Program-made: the position numbers and the translations under genes | Assembly: GCF_025642975.1 (NCBI RefSeq) | Contig: NZ_JANZKJ010000001.1 | Coordinates: 124,001 to 188,000 of the forward strand | Length of the DNA stretch: 64,000 nucleotides | Direction: 5' to 3' | Origin: Pseudomonas sp. RIT-PI-S | GTDB lineage: Bacteria > Pseudomonadota > Gammaproteobacteria > Pseudomonadales > Pseudomonadaceae | Shown here: in pieces, positions 45,553 through 55,544 of the stretch | How positions within the stretch are numbered: the first letter of the stretch is position 1 | How the letters are laid out: each line of letters begins with the position of its first letter | The notes under the pieces: generated by a model | The model's database searches: none | What the model saw: only the letters and a program-made list of their open reading frames with translations | Told to the model about the DNA's origin: nothing

Positions 45553-46575
45553 TCAGCCCTGGCGCCCTCTGCGCTGATGCCTCCAGGCTGCGAGCGCGAC
45601 CATCGCCAACAGCAGCGGCACCACATACAGCAACAGCAGCCGCTCCAGCCGCACGGCGAGGTGCATGTCGGTGCTGAAGGCAACCAAGTGCATCCCATAA
45701 AGCCCATACAGGGCGAGCAGCAACAGCCCCTCCAGGCGGCTGACGCGGTAGCCCAGGCGGAACAGCGGCCAGGCGAGCACGGCGGCGCCCAGCAATGCCG
45801 GCAGGTCGAAAGTCAGGCTATTGGGCGATACCGAAAGCCCGCTGGGGCTCGCAAGCGTGGTCACTGCCAGTACGCCAGTGAGGTTGCACACGCTGCTGCC
45901 GATCACATTGCCTACCGCCAACTCGCGTTCACCGCGCCACGCCGCCAGCAGCGACATGGCAAGCTCAGGCAGCGATGCGCACACCGCTACTACCGTCAGC
46001 CCGATCACGCGCTCGGATAACCCCAGTTCGTTCGCGAATGCCACGGTTGCATCGAGCAGCCATTGCCCACCCAGGGTGAGCAAAGCTGCGCCGACGATCA
46101 GCCGCGCCAGCGCCGTTACTACCGAGCGCTGGCGGCTGGGCGCAATGGGGCCGGGCCGCGCGGCGTGGCGGAACTGCCAAGCCAGCATGGCCAGGTAGCC
46201 AGCCCAGCCGGCCAGCAGCAACAGCGCTTCGGCTGTGCCCAGGTGTTGGTCCAGCGCCAGTACATAGAGCAAGGCCGCGGCACCCGCCACCATGGGCAGG
46301 TCCAGCCGCACCACCGGCAGCGATACCCGTAACGGCACGATCAGGGCGCATAACCCCAGGGTCACCAGCAAGCTGAACAGCGTGCCACCCACCACACTGC
46401 CCAGGGCCACGTCAGGTGCGCCCGCGCTCACGGCGCCCAGGCTGATGGCCAGCTGTGGTGCGCTGCTGCCCAGCGCCATCAACGACAGGCCGGCCACCAG
46501 CGGGCGCACCCGAGCCCGTTGGGCCAGGCGCAACACGTTGCGGACCATCAGTTCGGCGCCCAGCAAGAGCATCAA
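45553..46575 (-). CDS. Sodium/calcium exchanger superfamily protein (YrbG-like), unusual start
   Basis: Inner-membrane cation antiporter with about ten helices in two inverted repeats, 340 residues from the TTG at 46575. The alpha-1 motif reads ALGSSAPQLAIS and alpha-2 reads AVCASLPELAMS: the usual acidic residue of alpha-1 is Gln41. From the TTG the first helix is truncated; the frame stays open and hydrophobic upstream (PPLSLLQFVCGAL) to the rlpA-like stop at 46645 without ATG, GTG or TTG. An ATC at 46630-46632 has AGGGGGA at good spacing, so the real start may be there or at a CTG. Ion specificity is uncertain. Confidence 0.78.
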   Translation of the reverse strand: MMLLLGAELMVRNVLRLAQRARVRPLVAGLSLMALGSSAPQLAISLGAVSAGAPDVALGSVVGGTLFSLLVTLGLCALIVPLRVSLPVVRLDLPMVAGAAALLYVLALDQHLGTAEALLLLAGWAGYLAMLAWQFRHAARPGPIAPSRQRSVVTALARLIVGAALLTLGGQWLLDATVAFANELGLSERVIGLTVVAVCASLPELAMSLLAAWRGERELAVGNVIGSSVCNLTGVLAVTTLASPSGLSVSPNSLTFDLPALLGAAVLAWPLFRLGYRVSRLEGLLLLALYGLYGMHLVAFSTDMHLAVRLERLLLLYVVPLLLAMVALAAWRHQRRGRQG

Positions 46576-46644
46576 GGCCCCGCAAACGAATTGCAGCAGG
46601 CTCAGCGGCGGGAGTGAGGAGAGTTCGGCGATGGGCGTTTCCCC

Positions 46645-47028
46645 CTAATCCAAGCGTTGGATGCGCACCCGCGCGGTGCCGTCGTCGGTCATGCCCAGCC
46701 GCTCGGCCGCGCCTCGGGACAGATCGATCACGCGCTTACGGGCACGGGGGCCGCGGTCGTTGATGCGCACCACTACGCTGCGCGCGTTGTCCAGGTTGGT
46801 CACCTGGACCTGAGTGCCGAACGGCAGTGTGCGGTGGGCCGCAGTCAGGCTGTTCTGGTCGAAAGGCTCACCGCTGGCAGTGCGCAGGCCGTGATGGCGG
46901 GCACCGTAATACGATGCCAAGCCTTCTTCGGCCTGCCCAGGCGCCAGCGGTGGGGAAAGAAAAGTGCGTTGGCCGGCGCAACCGGCCAATAACAACAGGC
47001 TGAAAACCAGGCAAAACGAGCGCCGCAT
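46645..47028 (-). CDS. Short RlpA-like lipoprotein (double-psi beta-barrel)
   Basis: A 127-residue protein with a lipobox (LLLLAGC, Cys at about residue 17) and a single RlpA/DPBB domain (EGLASYYGARHHGLRTASGE, NDRGPRARKRVIDLSRGAAE). RlpA proteins are septal lytic transglycosylases acting on peptide-free glycan; this one is short and lacks a SPOR domain, so septal targeting is doubtful. AAGGA lies before the ATG at 47028. It lies 67 bp after gatB on the same strand. Confidence 0.87.
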   Translation of the reverse strand: MRRSFCLVFSLLLLAGCAGQRTFLSPPLAPGQAEEGLASYYGARHHGLRTASGEPFDQNSLTAAHRTLPFGTQVQVTNLDNARSVVVRINDRGPRARKRVIDLSRGAAERLGMTDDGTARVRIQRLD

Positions 47029-47095
47029 GGTGGTTCCTTGTACAGAGGCTGCGCTCGACCGCCACCCAGGGGATGGCGGCCGGCAGGTCATAACT

Positions 47096-48541
47096 TCAGC
47101 CTTCGAGCTTGCGCTTGAGCAGTTCGTTCACCTGTTGCGGGTTGGCCTTGCCCTTGGAGGCTTTCATCGCCTGGCCCACGAAGAAGCCGAACATCTTGCC
47201 GCGCTTGGCTTCGTCCGCCGCGCGGTATTGCTCCACTTGCTCGGCGTTGGCGGCCAACATGTCGTCGAGCACTTTTTCGATGGCGCCGCTGTCCGTCACC
47301 TGCTTCAGGCCTCGAGCCTCGATGATCTGGTCGGCAGTGCCTTCGCCATTGGCCATGGCCTCGAACACCACCTTGGCGATCTTGCCGGAGATGGTGTTGT
47401 CGCGGATGCGCACCAGCATGCCGCCCAGTTGCTCGGCGCTCACCGGGGACTGCTCGATGTCCACGCCCAGCTTGTTGAGCAGGCTGCCGAGTTCAACCAT
47501 CACCCAGTTAGCCGCCAGCTTGGCGTCGCCGCCGATCGCCGCGACCTGCTCGAAGTAGTCCGCTTGCTCACGGCTGGAGGCCAGTACCGTGGCGTCGTAG
47601 GCCGAGAGGCCGTACTGGCTCTGGAAGCGCTCGCGCTTTTGCGGTGGCAGCTCAGGCAGGGAAGCGCGCACGCTGTCCAGGAAGGCGTCTTCGATCACCA
47701 CTGGCAGCAGGTCTGGGTCTGGGAAGTAGCGGTAGTCGTTCGCCTCTTCCTTGCTGCGCATGGAGCGGGTTTCGTCTTTGTTCGGGTCGTACAGGCGGGT
47801 TTCCTGGATGACCTTGCCGCCGTCCTCGATCAGTTCGATCTGCCGCTGGATCTCGCTGTTGATAGCGCGCTCGATGAAGCGGAACGAGTTGACGTTCTTG
47901 ATTTCGCAGCGGGTACCAAACTCGGCCTGGCCCTTGGGGCGGATCGACACGTTGCAGTCGCAGCGCAGCGACCCTTCGGCCATGTTGCCGTCGCATATCC
48001 CCAGGTAGCGCACCAGCGCGTGGATCGCCTTCACGTACGCCACGGCTTCCTTGGCGCTGCGCATGTCTGGTTCGGACACGATTTCCAGCAGCGGGGTGCC
48101 AGCGCGGTTGAGGTCTATCCCGGAAAAGCCCTGGAAGTCTTCGTGCAGGCTTTTGCCGGCATCTTCTTCCAGGTGCGCCCGGGTAACACCGATGCGCTTG
48201 CTGGTGCCGTCCTCGAGGGTAATGTCCAGGTGGCCCTTGCCGACGATGGGATGGTCCATCTGGCTGATCTGGTAGCCCTTGGGCAGGTCGGGGTAGAAGT
48301 AATTCTTGCGGGCGAACACGTTCTGCTGGCCGATCTCGGCGTCGATGGCCAGGCCGAACATGACCGCCATGCGCACCGCTTCCTGGTTCAGCACCGGCAG
48401 CACGCCGGGCATGCCAAGGTCCACCAGGCTTGCCTGGGTGTTGGGTTCGGAGCCGAAGGTGGTAGCACTTCCGGAGAAAATCTTCGATTGGGTGGCGAGC
48501 TGGGTATGAATCTCCAGCCCGATCACGACTTCCCATTGCAT
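47096..48541 (-). CDS. gatB: Asp-tRNA(Asn)/Glu-tRNA(Gln) amidotransferase subunit B
   Basis: A 481-residue subunit that binds mischarged tRNA and activates its carboxyl group with ATP, in the GatCAB complex that makes Gln-tRNA(Gln) and/or Asn-tRNA(Asn). The N terminus ([23 protein letters not shown]) and the C-terminal YqeY-like tail are diagnostic. It is last of gatC-gatA-gatB, 12 bp after gatA. Confidence 0.96.
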   Translation of the reverse strand: MQWEVVIGLEIHTQLATQSKIFSGSATTFGSEPNTQASLVDLGMPGVLPVLNQEAVRMAVMFGLAIDAEIGQQNVFARKNYFYPDLPKGYQISQMDHPIVGKGHLDITLEDGTSKRIGVTRAHLEEDAGKSLHEDFQGFSGIDLNRAGTPLLEIVSEPDMRSAKEAVAYVKAIHALVRYLGICDGNMAEGSLRCDCNVSIRPKGQAEFGTRCEIKNVNSFRFIERAINSEIQRQIELIEDGGKVIQETRLYDPNKDETRSMRSKEEANDYRYFPDPDLLPVVIEDAFLDSVRASLPELPPQKRERFQSQYGLSAYDATVLASSREQADYFEQVAAIGGDAKLAANWVMVELGSLLNKLGVDIEQSPVSAEQLGGMLVRIRDNTISGKIAKVVFEAMANGEGTADQIIEARGLKQVTDSGAIEKVLDDMLAANAEQVEQYRAADEAKRGKMFGFFVGQAMKASKGKANPQQVNELLKRKLEG

Positions 48542-48553
48542 GTGTATTGCTCC

Positions 48554-50005
48554 TCAGAACCCTTCGGGCGACTGGCGGTGCCAGTCGGTGACCTGCTGGT
48601 AGCGATGCGCGACGTTCAGCAGCCGCCCTTCCTGGAAATACGGCGCCAGCAGCTGCGCACCCACCGGCAAGCCGTCGGCGAAGCCCATAGGCATCGATAG
48701 CCCCGGTAGCCCGGCCAGGTTGGCGGTGATGGTGTACACGTCCTCGAGGTACGCCGCGACCGGGTCGTTGTTCTTGGCGCCCAGCTTCCACGCAGGGTTG
48801 GGCGTGGTCGGGCCCAGGATCACGTCCACCTCTTGGAAGGCCGCCATGAAGTCGTTCTTGATCAGCCGGCGAATCCGCTGGGCCTTGAGGTAGTAAGCGT
48901 CGTAGTAGCCGGCGGAAAGGGCATAGGTGCCCACCATGATGCGCCGCTGCACTTCCGGGCCGAAGCCTTCGCCACGGGAGCGCTTGTACAGATCGGTGAG
49001 GTCCAGCGGGTTTTCACAGCGATAGCCAAAGCGCACGCCATCGAAGCGGGACAGGTTGGAAGAGGCTTCGGCAGGAGCGATCACGTAATACGCGGGGATC
49101 GCATGCTGCATGTTCGGCAGGCTGATGGGTTTGATCACCGCGCCGAGTTTTTCCAGCTCCGCGATGCAGGCTTCTACCCGTTCGGCGATGCGTGGGTCCA
49201 GCCCGGCGCCGAAGTATTCGCGCGGCACGCCGATGCGCAGGCCCTGGAGCGAGTCGTTCAGGGTGGCGCTGTAGTCTGGCACTGCCTCATCGATGCTGGT
49301 GGAATCTTTAGGATCGAAGCCGGCCATGGCTTGCAGCATCAAGGCGCAGTCTTCGGCCGTACGCGCCAGCGGGCCTGCCTGGTCCAGGCTCGAGGCATAG
49401 GCGACCATGCCCCAGCGCGACACCCGGCCGTAAGTCGGCTTGAGCCCCGTGAGGTTGGTGAACGCCGCCGGCTGGCGGATCGAACCACCGGTGTCGGTGC
49501 CGGTGGTCGCCGGCAGCAGGCGCGCGGCCACGGCCGCCGCAGAGCCGCCCGAGGAACCGCCGGGCACGTGATCCAGCTGCCATGGGTTGCGCACTGGGCC
49601 GTAGTGGCTGTTTTCGTTCGCCGAGCCCATCGCGAACTCGTCCATGTTGGTCTTGCCCAAGGTCACGGTGCCGGCGGCGGCGAGTTTCTCCACCACGGTC
49701 GCATCATAGGGGGCCTGGAAGTTATCGAGCATGCGCGACGCGCAGCTGGTGCGGATGCCGCGGGTGCAGAAGAGGTCCTTGTGGGCCAACGGCGCGCCCA
49801 GCAGCGGGCCATTCTCGCCAGCGGCGCGACGGGCATCGGCGGCACGCGCCTGCTCGATGGCATGGTCCTCGGTCACGGTGATGAAGGCATTGAGGCGTGG
49901 GCCTAGCGCCTCAATGCGAGCGAGCAGGGCGCGGGTCAGCTCTTCGGAGGAGAATTGCTTGGCGGATAGGCCGCGGGCGATCTCGGCCAGGGTCAGTTGA
50001 TGCAT
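48554..50005 (-). CDS. gatA: Glu-tRNA(Gln) amidotransferase subunit A
   Basis: Amidase-signature enzyme of 483 residues that frees ammonia from glutamine for GatB. The Ser-cisSer-Lys triad is visible: Lys in LAHKDLF, Ser in [13 protein letters not shown] and the nucleophile region [14 protein letters not shown]. It lies 16 bp after gatC. Confidence 0.96.
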   Translation of the reverse strand: MHQLTLAEIARGLSAKQFSSEELTRALLARIEALGPRLNAFITVTEDHAIEQARAADARRAAGENGPLLGAPLAHKDLFCTRGIRTSCASRMLDNFQAPYDATVVEKLAAAGTVTLGKTNMDEFAMGSANENSHYGPVRNPWQLDHVPGGSSGGSAAAVAARLLPATTGTDTGGSIRQPAAFTNLTGLKPTYGRVSRWGMVAYASSLDQAGPLARTAEDCALMLQAMAGFDPKDSTSIDEAVPDYSATLNDSLQGLRIGVPREYFGAGLDPRIAERVEACIAELEKLGAVIKPISLPNMQHAIPAYYVIAPAEASSNLSRFDGVRFGYRCENPLDLTDLYKRSRGEGFGPEVQRRIMVGTYALSAGYYDAYYLKAQRIRRLIKNDFMAAFQEVDVILGPTTPNPAWKLGAKNNDPVAAYLEDVYTITANLAGLPGLSMPMGFADGLPVGAQLLAPYFQEGRLLNVAHRYQQVTDWHRQSPEGF

Positions 50006-50021
50006 GGCAGGCAGTTTTCCC

Positions 50022-50309
50022 TTACTCGATGACTTTCGGTACCAGGTACAGGCCGCTGTCGACGGCCGGTGCGATGGCCTGGTAAGCGTCGCGCTGGTTA
50101 TGTTCGGTGACCTGATCGGCGCGCAGGCGTTGGCTGGCTTCCAGCGGGTGGGCCAGGGGCGCGATGTTCTCGGTGTTCACCGCTTGCATCTGGTCGGCGA
50201 GGCTCAGAATGCTGTTCAGAGCGTCAAGGGTGGGGGGAAGATCGGCCTCGCTCAGCCCGAGGCGGGCCAGGTGGGCGATCTTTTCCACGTCGGAGCGTTC
50301 GAGCGCCAT
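50022..50309 (-). CDS. gatC: Glu-tRNA(Gln) amidotransferase subunit C
   Basis: Small 95-residue subunit that holds GatA and GatB together ([34 protein letters not shown]). I start at the ATG at 50309, with GGAG in the palindrome GGAGATCTCC just upstream; the longer open frame has no family similarity. First gene of the minus-strand operon, divergent from mreB. Confidence 0.93.
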   Translation of the reverse strand: MALERSDVEKIAHLARLGLSEADLPPTLDALNSILSLADQMQAVNTENIAPLAHPLEASQRLRADQVTEHNQRDAYQAIAPAVDSGLYLVPKVIE

Positions 50310-50431
50310 GGGGGAGATCTCCAGGGGAAAACCAGGCGGAATCGTTCGGCCCGGCGGGGAACACAGTCGCGAAAGCGCGGTCACAGCGCCGCGATCGTGG
50401 GGCTGTGTGCCCGGAAAAACAGCCAATTTAA

Positions 50432-51553
<1,122 letters not shown>

Positions 51554-51730
51554 TCCATAGGGCTGTACGAGAGGCGTCACGTTTCGTACAAAGCCCAGGG
51601 TGGCGCCCGGTGGTTTACAGTGACACCTTCCGGTGTTGCTGTCGCAGCCGGGCGTTTTGCGTGTTCTCCGTATTTTCGCGGCGTCGATCCATGACTGACC
51701 TTTCGTCCCCATGCCTAGGAGGAACAGCCC

Positions 51731-52876
51731 ATTAAACCGCTGTTCGCCAAGGGCCCTTCTCTGGGTGTGCGCCTGTTGGTGCTGGCCGTGCTGTCGGTCG
51801 CGCTGATGGTGGTCGACGCTCGTTTCACGCTGCTCAAGCCCGTGCGCAGCCAGATGTCGCTGGTGCTGATGCAGTCCTACTGGATCACCGACCTGCCGCA
51901 GCGGTTGTGGCAGGGCGTGGCCAGCCAGTTCGGTAGCCGCACTGAGCTGATCGCCGAGAACGAGAAGCTCAAGACCGAAGCGCTGCTGCTGCAAGGTCGC
52001 CTGCAAAAGCTGGCGGCTTTGACCGAGCAGAACGTGCGCCTGCGTGAGCTGCTCAACTCATCCACGTTGGTGAACGAGAAGGTGGAGGTGGCCGAGCTGA
52101 TCGGCATGGACCCGAACCCTTTCACCCATCGCATCCTGATCAACAAAGGGGAGCGCGACGGTGTGTCCCTGGGCCAACCGGTGCTCGATGCCCGGGGGTT
52201 GATGGGCCAGGTGGTCGAGCTGATGCCCTATACCTCACGGGTGCTCCTGCTCACCGATAGCACTCATAGCATTCCGGTGCAGGTCAATCGCAACGGCCTA
52301 CGGGCCATCGCCAGCGGCACAGGCAATCCGGAACGGCTGGAACTGCGGCATGTGGCCGATACCGCCGATATCAAGGAAGGCGATTTGCTGGTCAGTTCGG
52401 GCCTGGGCCAGCGTTTCCCCGCCGGCTACCCGGTAGCGACCGTTAAGGAAGTCATCCACGACTCCGGCCAGCCGTTCGCGATCGTCCGGGCGGTTCCCAC
52501 GGCCGCGTTGAACCGCAGCCGGTATGTGCTGCTGGTGTTCTCCGATGGCCGGACCCCGGAGCAGCGGGCGTCCGATGCCGCCCAGGCAGAGGAGGGCGCC
52601 GGCGCAACATCGGCCCCTGCGCCAGCAACACCAGCCCCGGCCGCCGCCAGCGCCGTTCACGAGCCGCACTCGCCAGCCCCGGCGGCAGCCCACCCGGCCA
52701 CGAGCACGCCTGCCACTCCAACGCATGCGTCCGCCCCCGCTGGCCATCCGGCCCCGGCAACGCCCGCCGCGTCGCCGCGCCCCGCCGCTGCAGCTCCCGC
52801 GGCTCCGGCACGGGCACCTAGCCCGGCCAGCCACCCGGCGCGCACTGCCCCCGCCACCCCGGAAGGAGCGCACTGA
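51731..52876 (+). CDS. mreC: Rod shape-determining protein MreC, apparent ATT start
   Basis: Bitopic inner-membrane protein of 381 residues that links MreB to the elongasome. After a short cytosolic stretch (KPLFAKGPSLGVR) come one membrane helix (about 12-30), a coiled coil (about 65-100) and the MreC beta-barrel domain to about 275. The last 100 residues are almost only Ala, Pro, Ser, Thr and His. The conserved N terminus begins at an ATT at 51731 with a near-perfect AGGAGGA eight bases upstream; no ATG, GTG or TTG precedes it after the in-frame TAG at 51716. The first standard start, GTG at 51767, would cut the conserved start. The stop overlaps mreD by one base (TGATG). Confidence 0.9.
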   Translation: MKPLFAKGPSLGVRLLVLAVLSVALMVVDARFTLLKPVRSQMSLVLMQSYWITDLPQRLWQGVASQFGSRTELIAENEKLKTEALLLQGRLQKLAALTEQNVRLRELLNSSTLVNEKVEVAELIGMDPNPFTHRILINKGERDGVSLGQPVLDARGLMGQVVELMPYTSRVLLLTDSTHSIPVQVNRNGLRAIASGTGNPERLELRHVADTADIKEGDLLVSSGLGQRFPAGYPVATVKEVIHDSGQPFAIVRAVPTAALNRSRYVLLVFSDGRTPEQRASDAAQAEEGAGATSAPAPATPAPAAASAVHEPHSPAPAAAHPATSTPATPTHASAPAGHPAPATPAASPRPAAAAPAAPARAPSPASHPARTAPATPEGAH

Positions 52877-53364
52877 TGGTCAATACCCGGCGCAATCACG
52901 GTTGGATCATCTGGCTGAGCTTCGCCATCGGTCTGCTGCTGAGCGTTTCCCCGCTACCGCAATTCATGGAGGTGCTGCGGCCACTGTGGCTGGCACTGCT
53001 GCTGGCGTTCTGGTGCCTCAACGTTCCGGCGAAAGTCGGCATGACCACCGCCTGGGTGCTGGGCTTGGCCGAGGACGTGCTCTACGGCACCCTGCTGGGG
53101 CAGAACGCGCTAATCCTCACCCTCACGACCTTCCTTATGCTTTCGCTGCAGCAGCGCATGCGTATGTTCCCCATGTGGCAGCAGAGCCTGGTGATCTTCG
53201 TGGTGTTGGGCGTTACCCAGCTGGTACAGCTATGGCTGAGCGCGCTCACCGGCAATCGTCAGCCAACGTTGGCGCTGGTCCTGCCCGCCGTGGTCAGCGC
53301 GCTGCTCTGGCCCTGGATCAGCTATGGCCTGCGCGGCCTACGCCGGCGCTTCAACATCAACTGA
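52876..53364 (+). CDS. mreD: Rod shape-determining membrane protein MreD
   Basis: Polytopic inner-membrane protein of 162 residues with about five helices, partner of MreC in the elongasome. The sequence WIIWLSFAIGLLLSVSPLP and the GLAEDVLYGTLLGQNAL segment are typical. Coupled to mreC by TGATG. Confidence 0.94.
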   Translation: MVNTRRNHGWIIWLSFAIGLLLSVSPLPQFMEVLRPLWLALLLAFWCLNVPAKVGMTTAWVLGLAEDVLYGTLLGQNALILTLTTFLMLSLQQRMRMFPMWQQSLVIFVVLGVTQLVQLWLSALTGNRQPTLALVLPAVVSALLWPWISYGLRGLRRRFNIN

Positions 53365-53375
53365 AGCCGCCCGTC

Positions 53376-53391
53376 GACAAAAGGAGTTGTC
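53376..53391 (+). promoter_or_regulatory. Small hairpin displaying the maf ribosome binding site in its loop
   Basis: GACAA (53376-53380) and TTGTC (53387-53391) flank AAGGAG, which is the maf Shine-Dalgarno; the ATG follows three bases later. The stem is only 5 bp, so the structure may be weak. Confidence 0.35.
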
Positions 53392-53394
53392 CAC

Positions 53395-53985
53395 ATGACT
53401 GCGTTGTTCCTGGCCTCTGGCTCCCCTCGCCGGCGCGAGCTCCTGACGCAGATCGGGGTGCCGTTCACCTGCGTGCCCGCGGGCATCGACGAAACGCCCC
53501 TGCCGGGTGAGGCCGCCGAGGCCTATGTGCTGCGGCTGGCCGCGGCGAAAGCAGCCGCCGGCCTCGCAGCGGCACCTGCCAGCGCCGTGGTGCTCGGCGC
53601 GGACACCGCGGTTATCCTCGACGGGCAGATTCTCGGCAAGCCGCATGACGGCGGCGACGCAGCCCGCATGCTTGCCGCGCTCAGCGGCCGCGAGCACTTG
53701 GTGCTCACCGCCGTGGCGCTGTGCACCGAGGCACGCAGCGAGGTCCTTTGCGTGGGCACTCAGGTACGCTTTCGACACATCGCCGCCGACGAGATCCACG
53801 CATACTGGGCCAGCGGCGAGCCCGTGGACAAGGCCGGTAGCTACGCCATCCAAGGCCTGGGCGCGGTGTTCGTCGAAGCCATGAAGGGGAGCTATTCGGC
53901 TGTGGTCGGGCTGCCCCTGTGTGAAACGGCGGCCCTCTTGTCCCGCTTCGGCATCGCCTGCTGGCAAGCGAATGTAAGCCCGTGA
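53395..53985 (+). CDS. Maf/YhdE nucleoside triphosphate pyrophosphatase
   Basis: A 196-residue house-cleaning enzyme that hydrolyses dTTP/UTP or modified pyrimidine nucleotides. Family motifs are [11 protein letters not shown] at the N terminus, [16 protein letters not shown] in the middle and [17 protein letters not shown] with the catalytic Asp/Lys region. It lies between mreD and rng in the conserved order. Confidence 0.93.
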   Translation: MTALFLASGSPRRRELLTQIGVPFTCVPAGIDETPLPGEAAEAYVLRLAAAKAAAGLAAAPASAVVLGADTAVILDGQILGKPHDGGDAARMLAALSGREHLVLTAVALCTEARSEVLCVGTQVRFRHIAADEIHAYWASGEPVDKAGSYAIQGLGAVFVEAMKGSYSAVVGLPLCETAALLSRFGIACWQANVSP

Positions 53986-54055
53986 ACCTACACTGGCGTC
54001 GCGCCGCGTCGCCAGTCCGGGCATCATGGGGCAACCATCCTGACGAGAGCCAGTC

Positions 54056-55513
54056 ATGAGCGAAGAAATCCTCATCAACATCACGCCGATGGAGTCCCGG
54101 GTGGCCGTGGTGGAGAACGGTGTACTGCAGGAGGTGCACGTAGAGCGCACCCAACGCCGCGGCATCGTCGGGAACATCTACAAAGGCAAGGTAGTGAGAG
54201 TGCTGCCCGGTATGCAGGCAGCGTTCATCGACATCGGCCTTGAACGGGCGGCCTTCATTCACGCCTCTGAGATCTCCCTGCGAGAAGGCTCGGCGGTAGA
54301 AACCATCAGCGCGCTGGTGCACGAAGGTCAAAGCCTGGTGGTGCAGGTCACCAAGGACCCGATCGGCTCCAAGGGCGCGCGGTTGACCACTCAGTTGTCC
54401 ATCCCTTCGCGCTACCTGGTCTACATGCCACGCACCAGCCACGTGGGTATCTCGCTGAAGATCGAGGAAGAAGCCGAGCGCGAGCGCCTCAAGCAGGTCG
54501 TCAGCGACTGCATCGAAAAGGAAGGTATCCAGGAAACCGGTGGGTTTATCCTGCGCACTGCCGCCGAGGGCGCGCGGGCCGAAGAGATCCTCATGGACAT
54601 CCGCTACCTGCGAAGGCTCTGGGACCAGATCGCCACGCAGATCAAGACCGCCGGTTCGCCCACGGTGATCTACGAAGACCTGGGCCTTGCCCTGCGCACG
54701 CTGCGGGACTTGGTCAACCCGAAGATCGAAAAGATCCGCATCGACTCGCGTGAAACCTTCCAGAAGACCACCCAGTTCGTCGGTGAGCTGATGCCCGAGA
54801 TCGCCAACAGGCTCGAGCATTACCCCGGCGAGCGGCCGATTTTCGACCTGTATGCGGTAGAAGACGAAATCCAGCGCGCGCTGGAGCGCAAAGTGCCGCT
54901 CAAGTCCGGTGGCTACCTGGTGGTGGACCCGGCCGAAGCCATGACGACCATCGACGTCAACACCGGGGCCTTCGTGGGCCATCGCAACCTTGAGGAAACC
55001 ATCTTCAAGACCAACCTGGAGGCGGCCACCGCGATTGCCCGGCAGCTGCGGCTGCGCAACATCGGCGGCATCATCATCATCGACTTCATCGACATGGAAG
55101 ACGAGGAGCACCAGCGCCAGGTATTGCGCACGCTCGAGAAACAACTCGAGCGCGATCACGCGAAAACCAACATCATCGGCATCACCGAGCTGGGGCTGGT
55201 GCAGATGACCCGCAAGCGCACCCGCGAGAGCCTCGAGCAGGTGCTATGCGAGCCCTGCGCGTGCTGCCAGGGGCGGGGCAAGCTGAAAACCCCGGAAACC
55301 GTCTGCTACGAGATTTTCCGCGAGATCCTGCGCGAAGCCCGCGCCTATCAAGCAGAGGGCTACAGGGTGCTGGCCAACCAGAAGGTCGTCGATCGCCTGC
55401 TCGACGAAGAGTCGGGCAATGTGGCGGAGCTGGAGGCGTTCATTGGCCGCACGATTCGTTTCCAGGTCGAGAGCATGTATTCGCAGGAACAATACGACGT
55501 GGTGCTGCTCTGA
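54056..55513 (+). CDS. rng: Ribonuclease G
   Basis: A 485-residue endoribonuclease of the RNase E/G family, involved in 16S rRNA 5' maturation and mRNA turnover. It has an S1 domain in the first 120 residues (RGIVGNIYKGKVVRVLPGMQ), a catalytic region with the magnesium ligands in TIDVNTGAFVG and IIIDFIDM, and the zinc-link Cys pair in CEPCACCQG. The length and the lack of a C-terminal scaffold mark RNase G, not RNase E. Confidence 0.96.
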   Translation: MSEEILINITPMESRVAVVENGVLQEVHVERTQRRGIVGNIYKGKVVRVLPGMQAAFIDIGLERAAFIHASEISLREGSAVETISALVHEGQSLVVQVTKDPIGSKGARLTTQLSIPSRYLVYMPRTSHVGISLKIEEEAERERLKQVVSDCIEKEGIQETGGFILRTAAEGARAEEILMDIRYLRRLWDQIATQIKTAGSPTVIYEDLGLALRTLRDLVNPKIEKIRIDSRETFQKTTQFVGELMPEIANRLEHYPGERPIFDLYAVEDEIQRALERKVPLKSGGYLVVDPAEAMTTIDVNTGAFVGHRNLEETIFKTNLEAATAIARQLRLRNIGGIIIIDFIDMEDEEHQRQVLRTLEKQLERDHAKTNIIGITELGLVQMTRKRTRESLEQVLCEPCACCQGRGKLKTPETVCYEIFREILREARAYQAEGYRVLANQKVVDRLLDEESGNVAELEAFIGRTIRFQVESMYSQEQYDVVLL

Positions 55514-55544
55514 TTCATTCGCTTAACGGTACAAGGGCTGATGC

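Noticed and set aside
46964..48700. 578-codon plus-strand frame opposite gatB
   Set aside because: Shadow of gatB, which is unmistakable on the minus strand.
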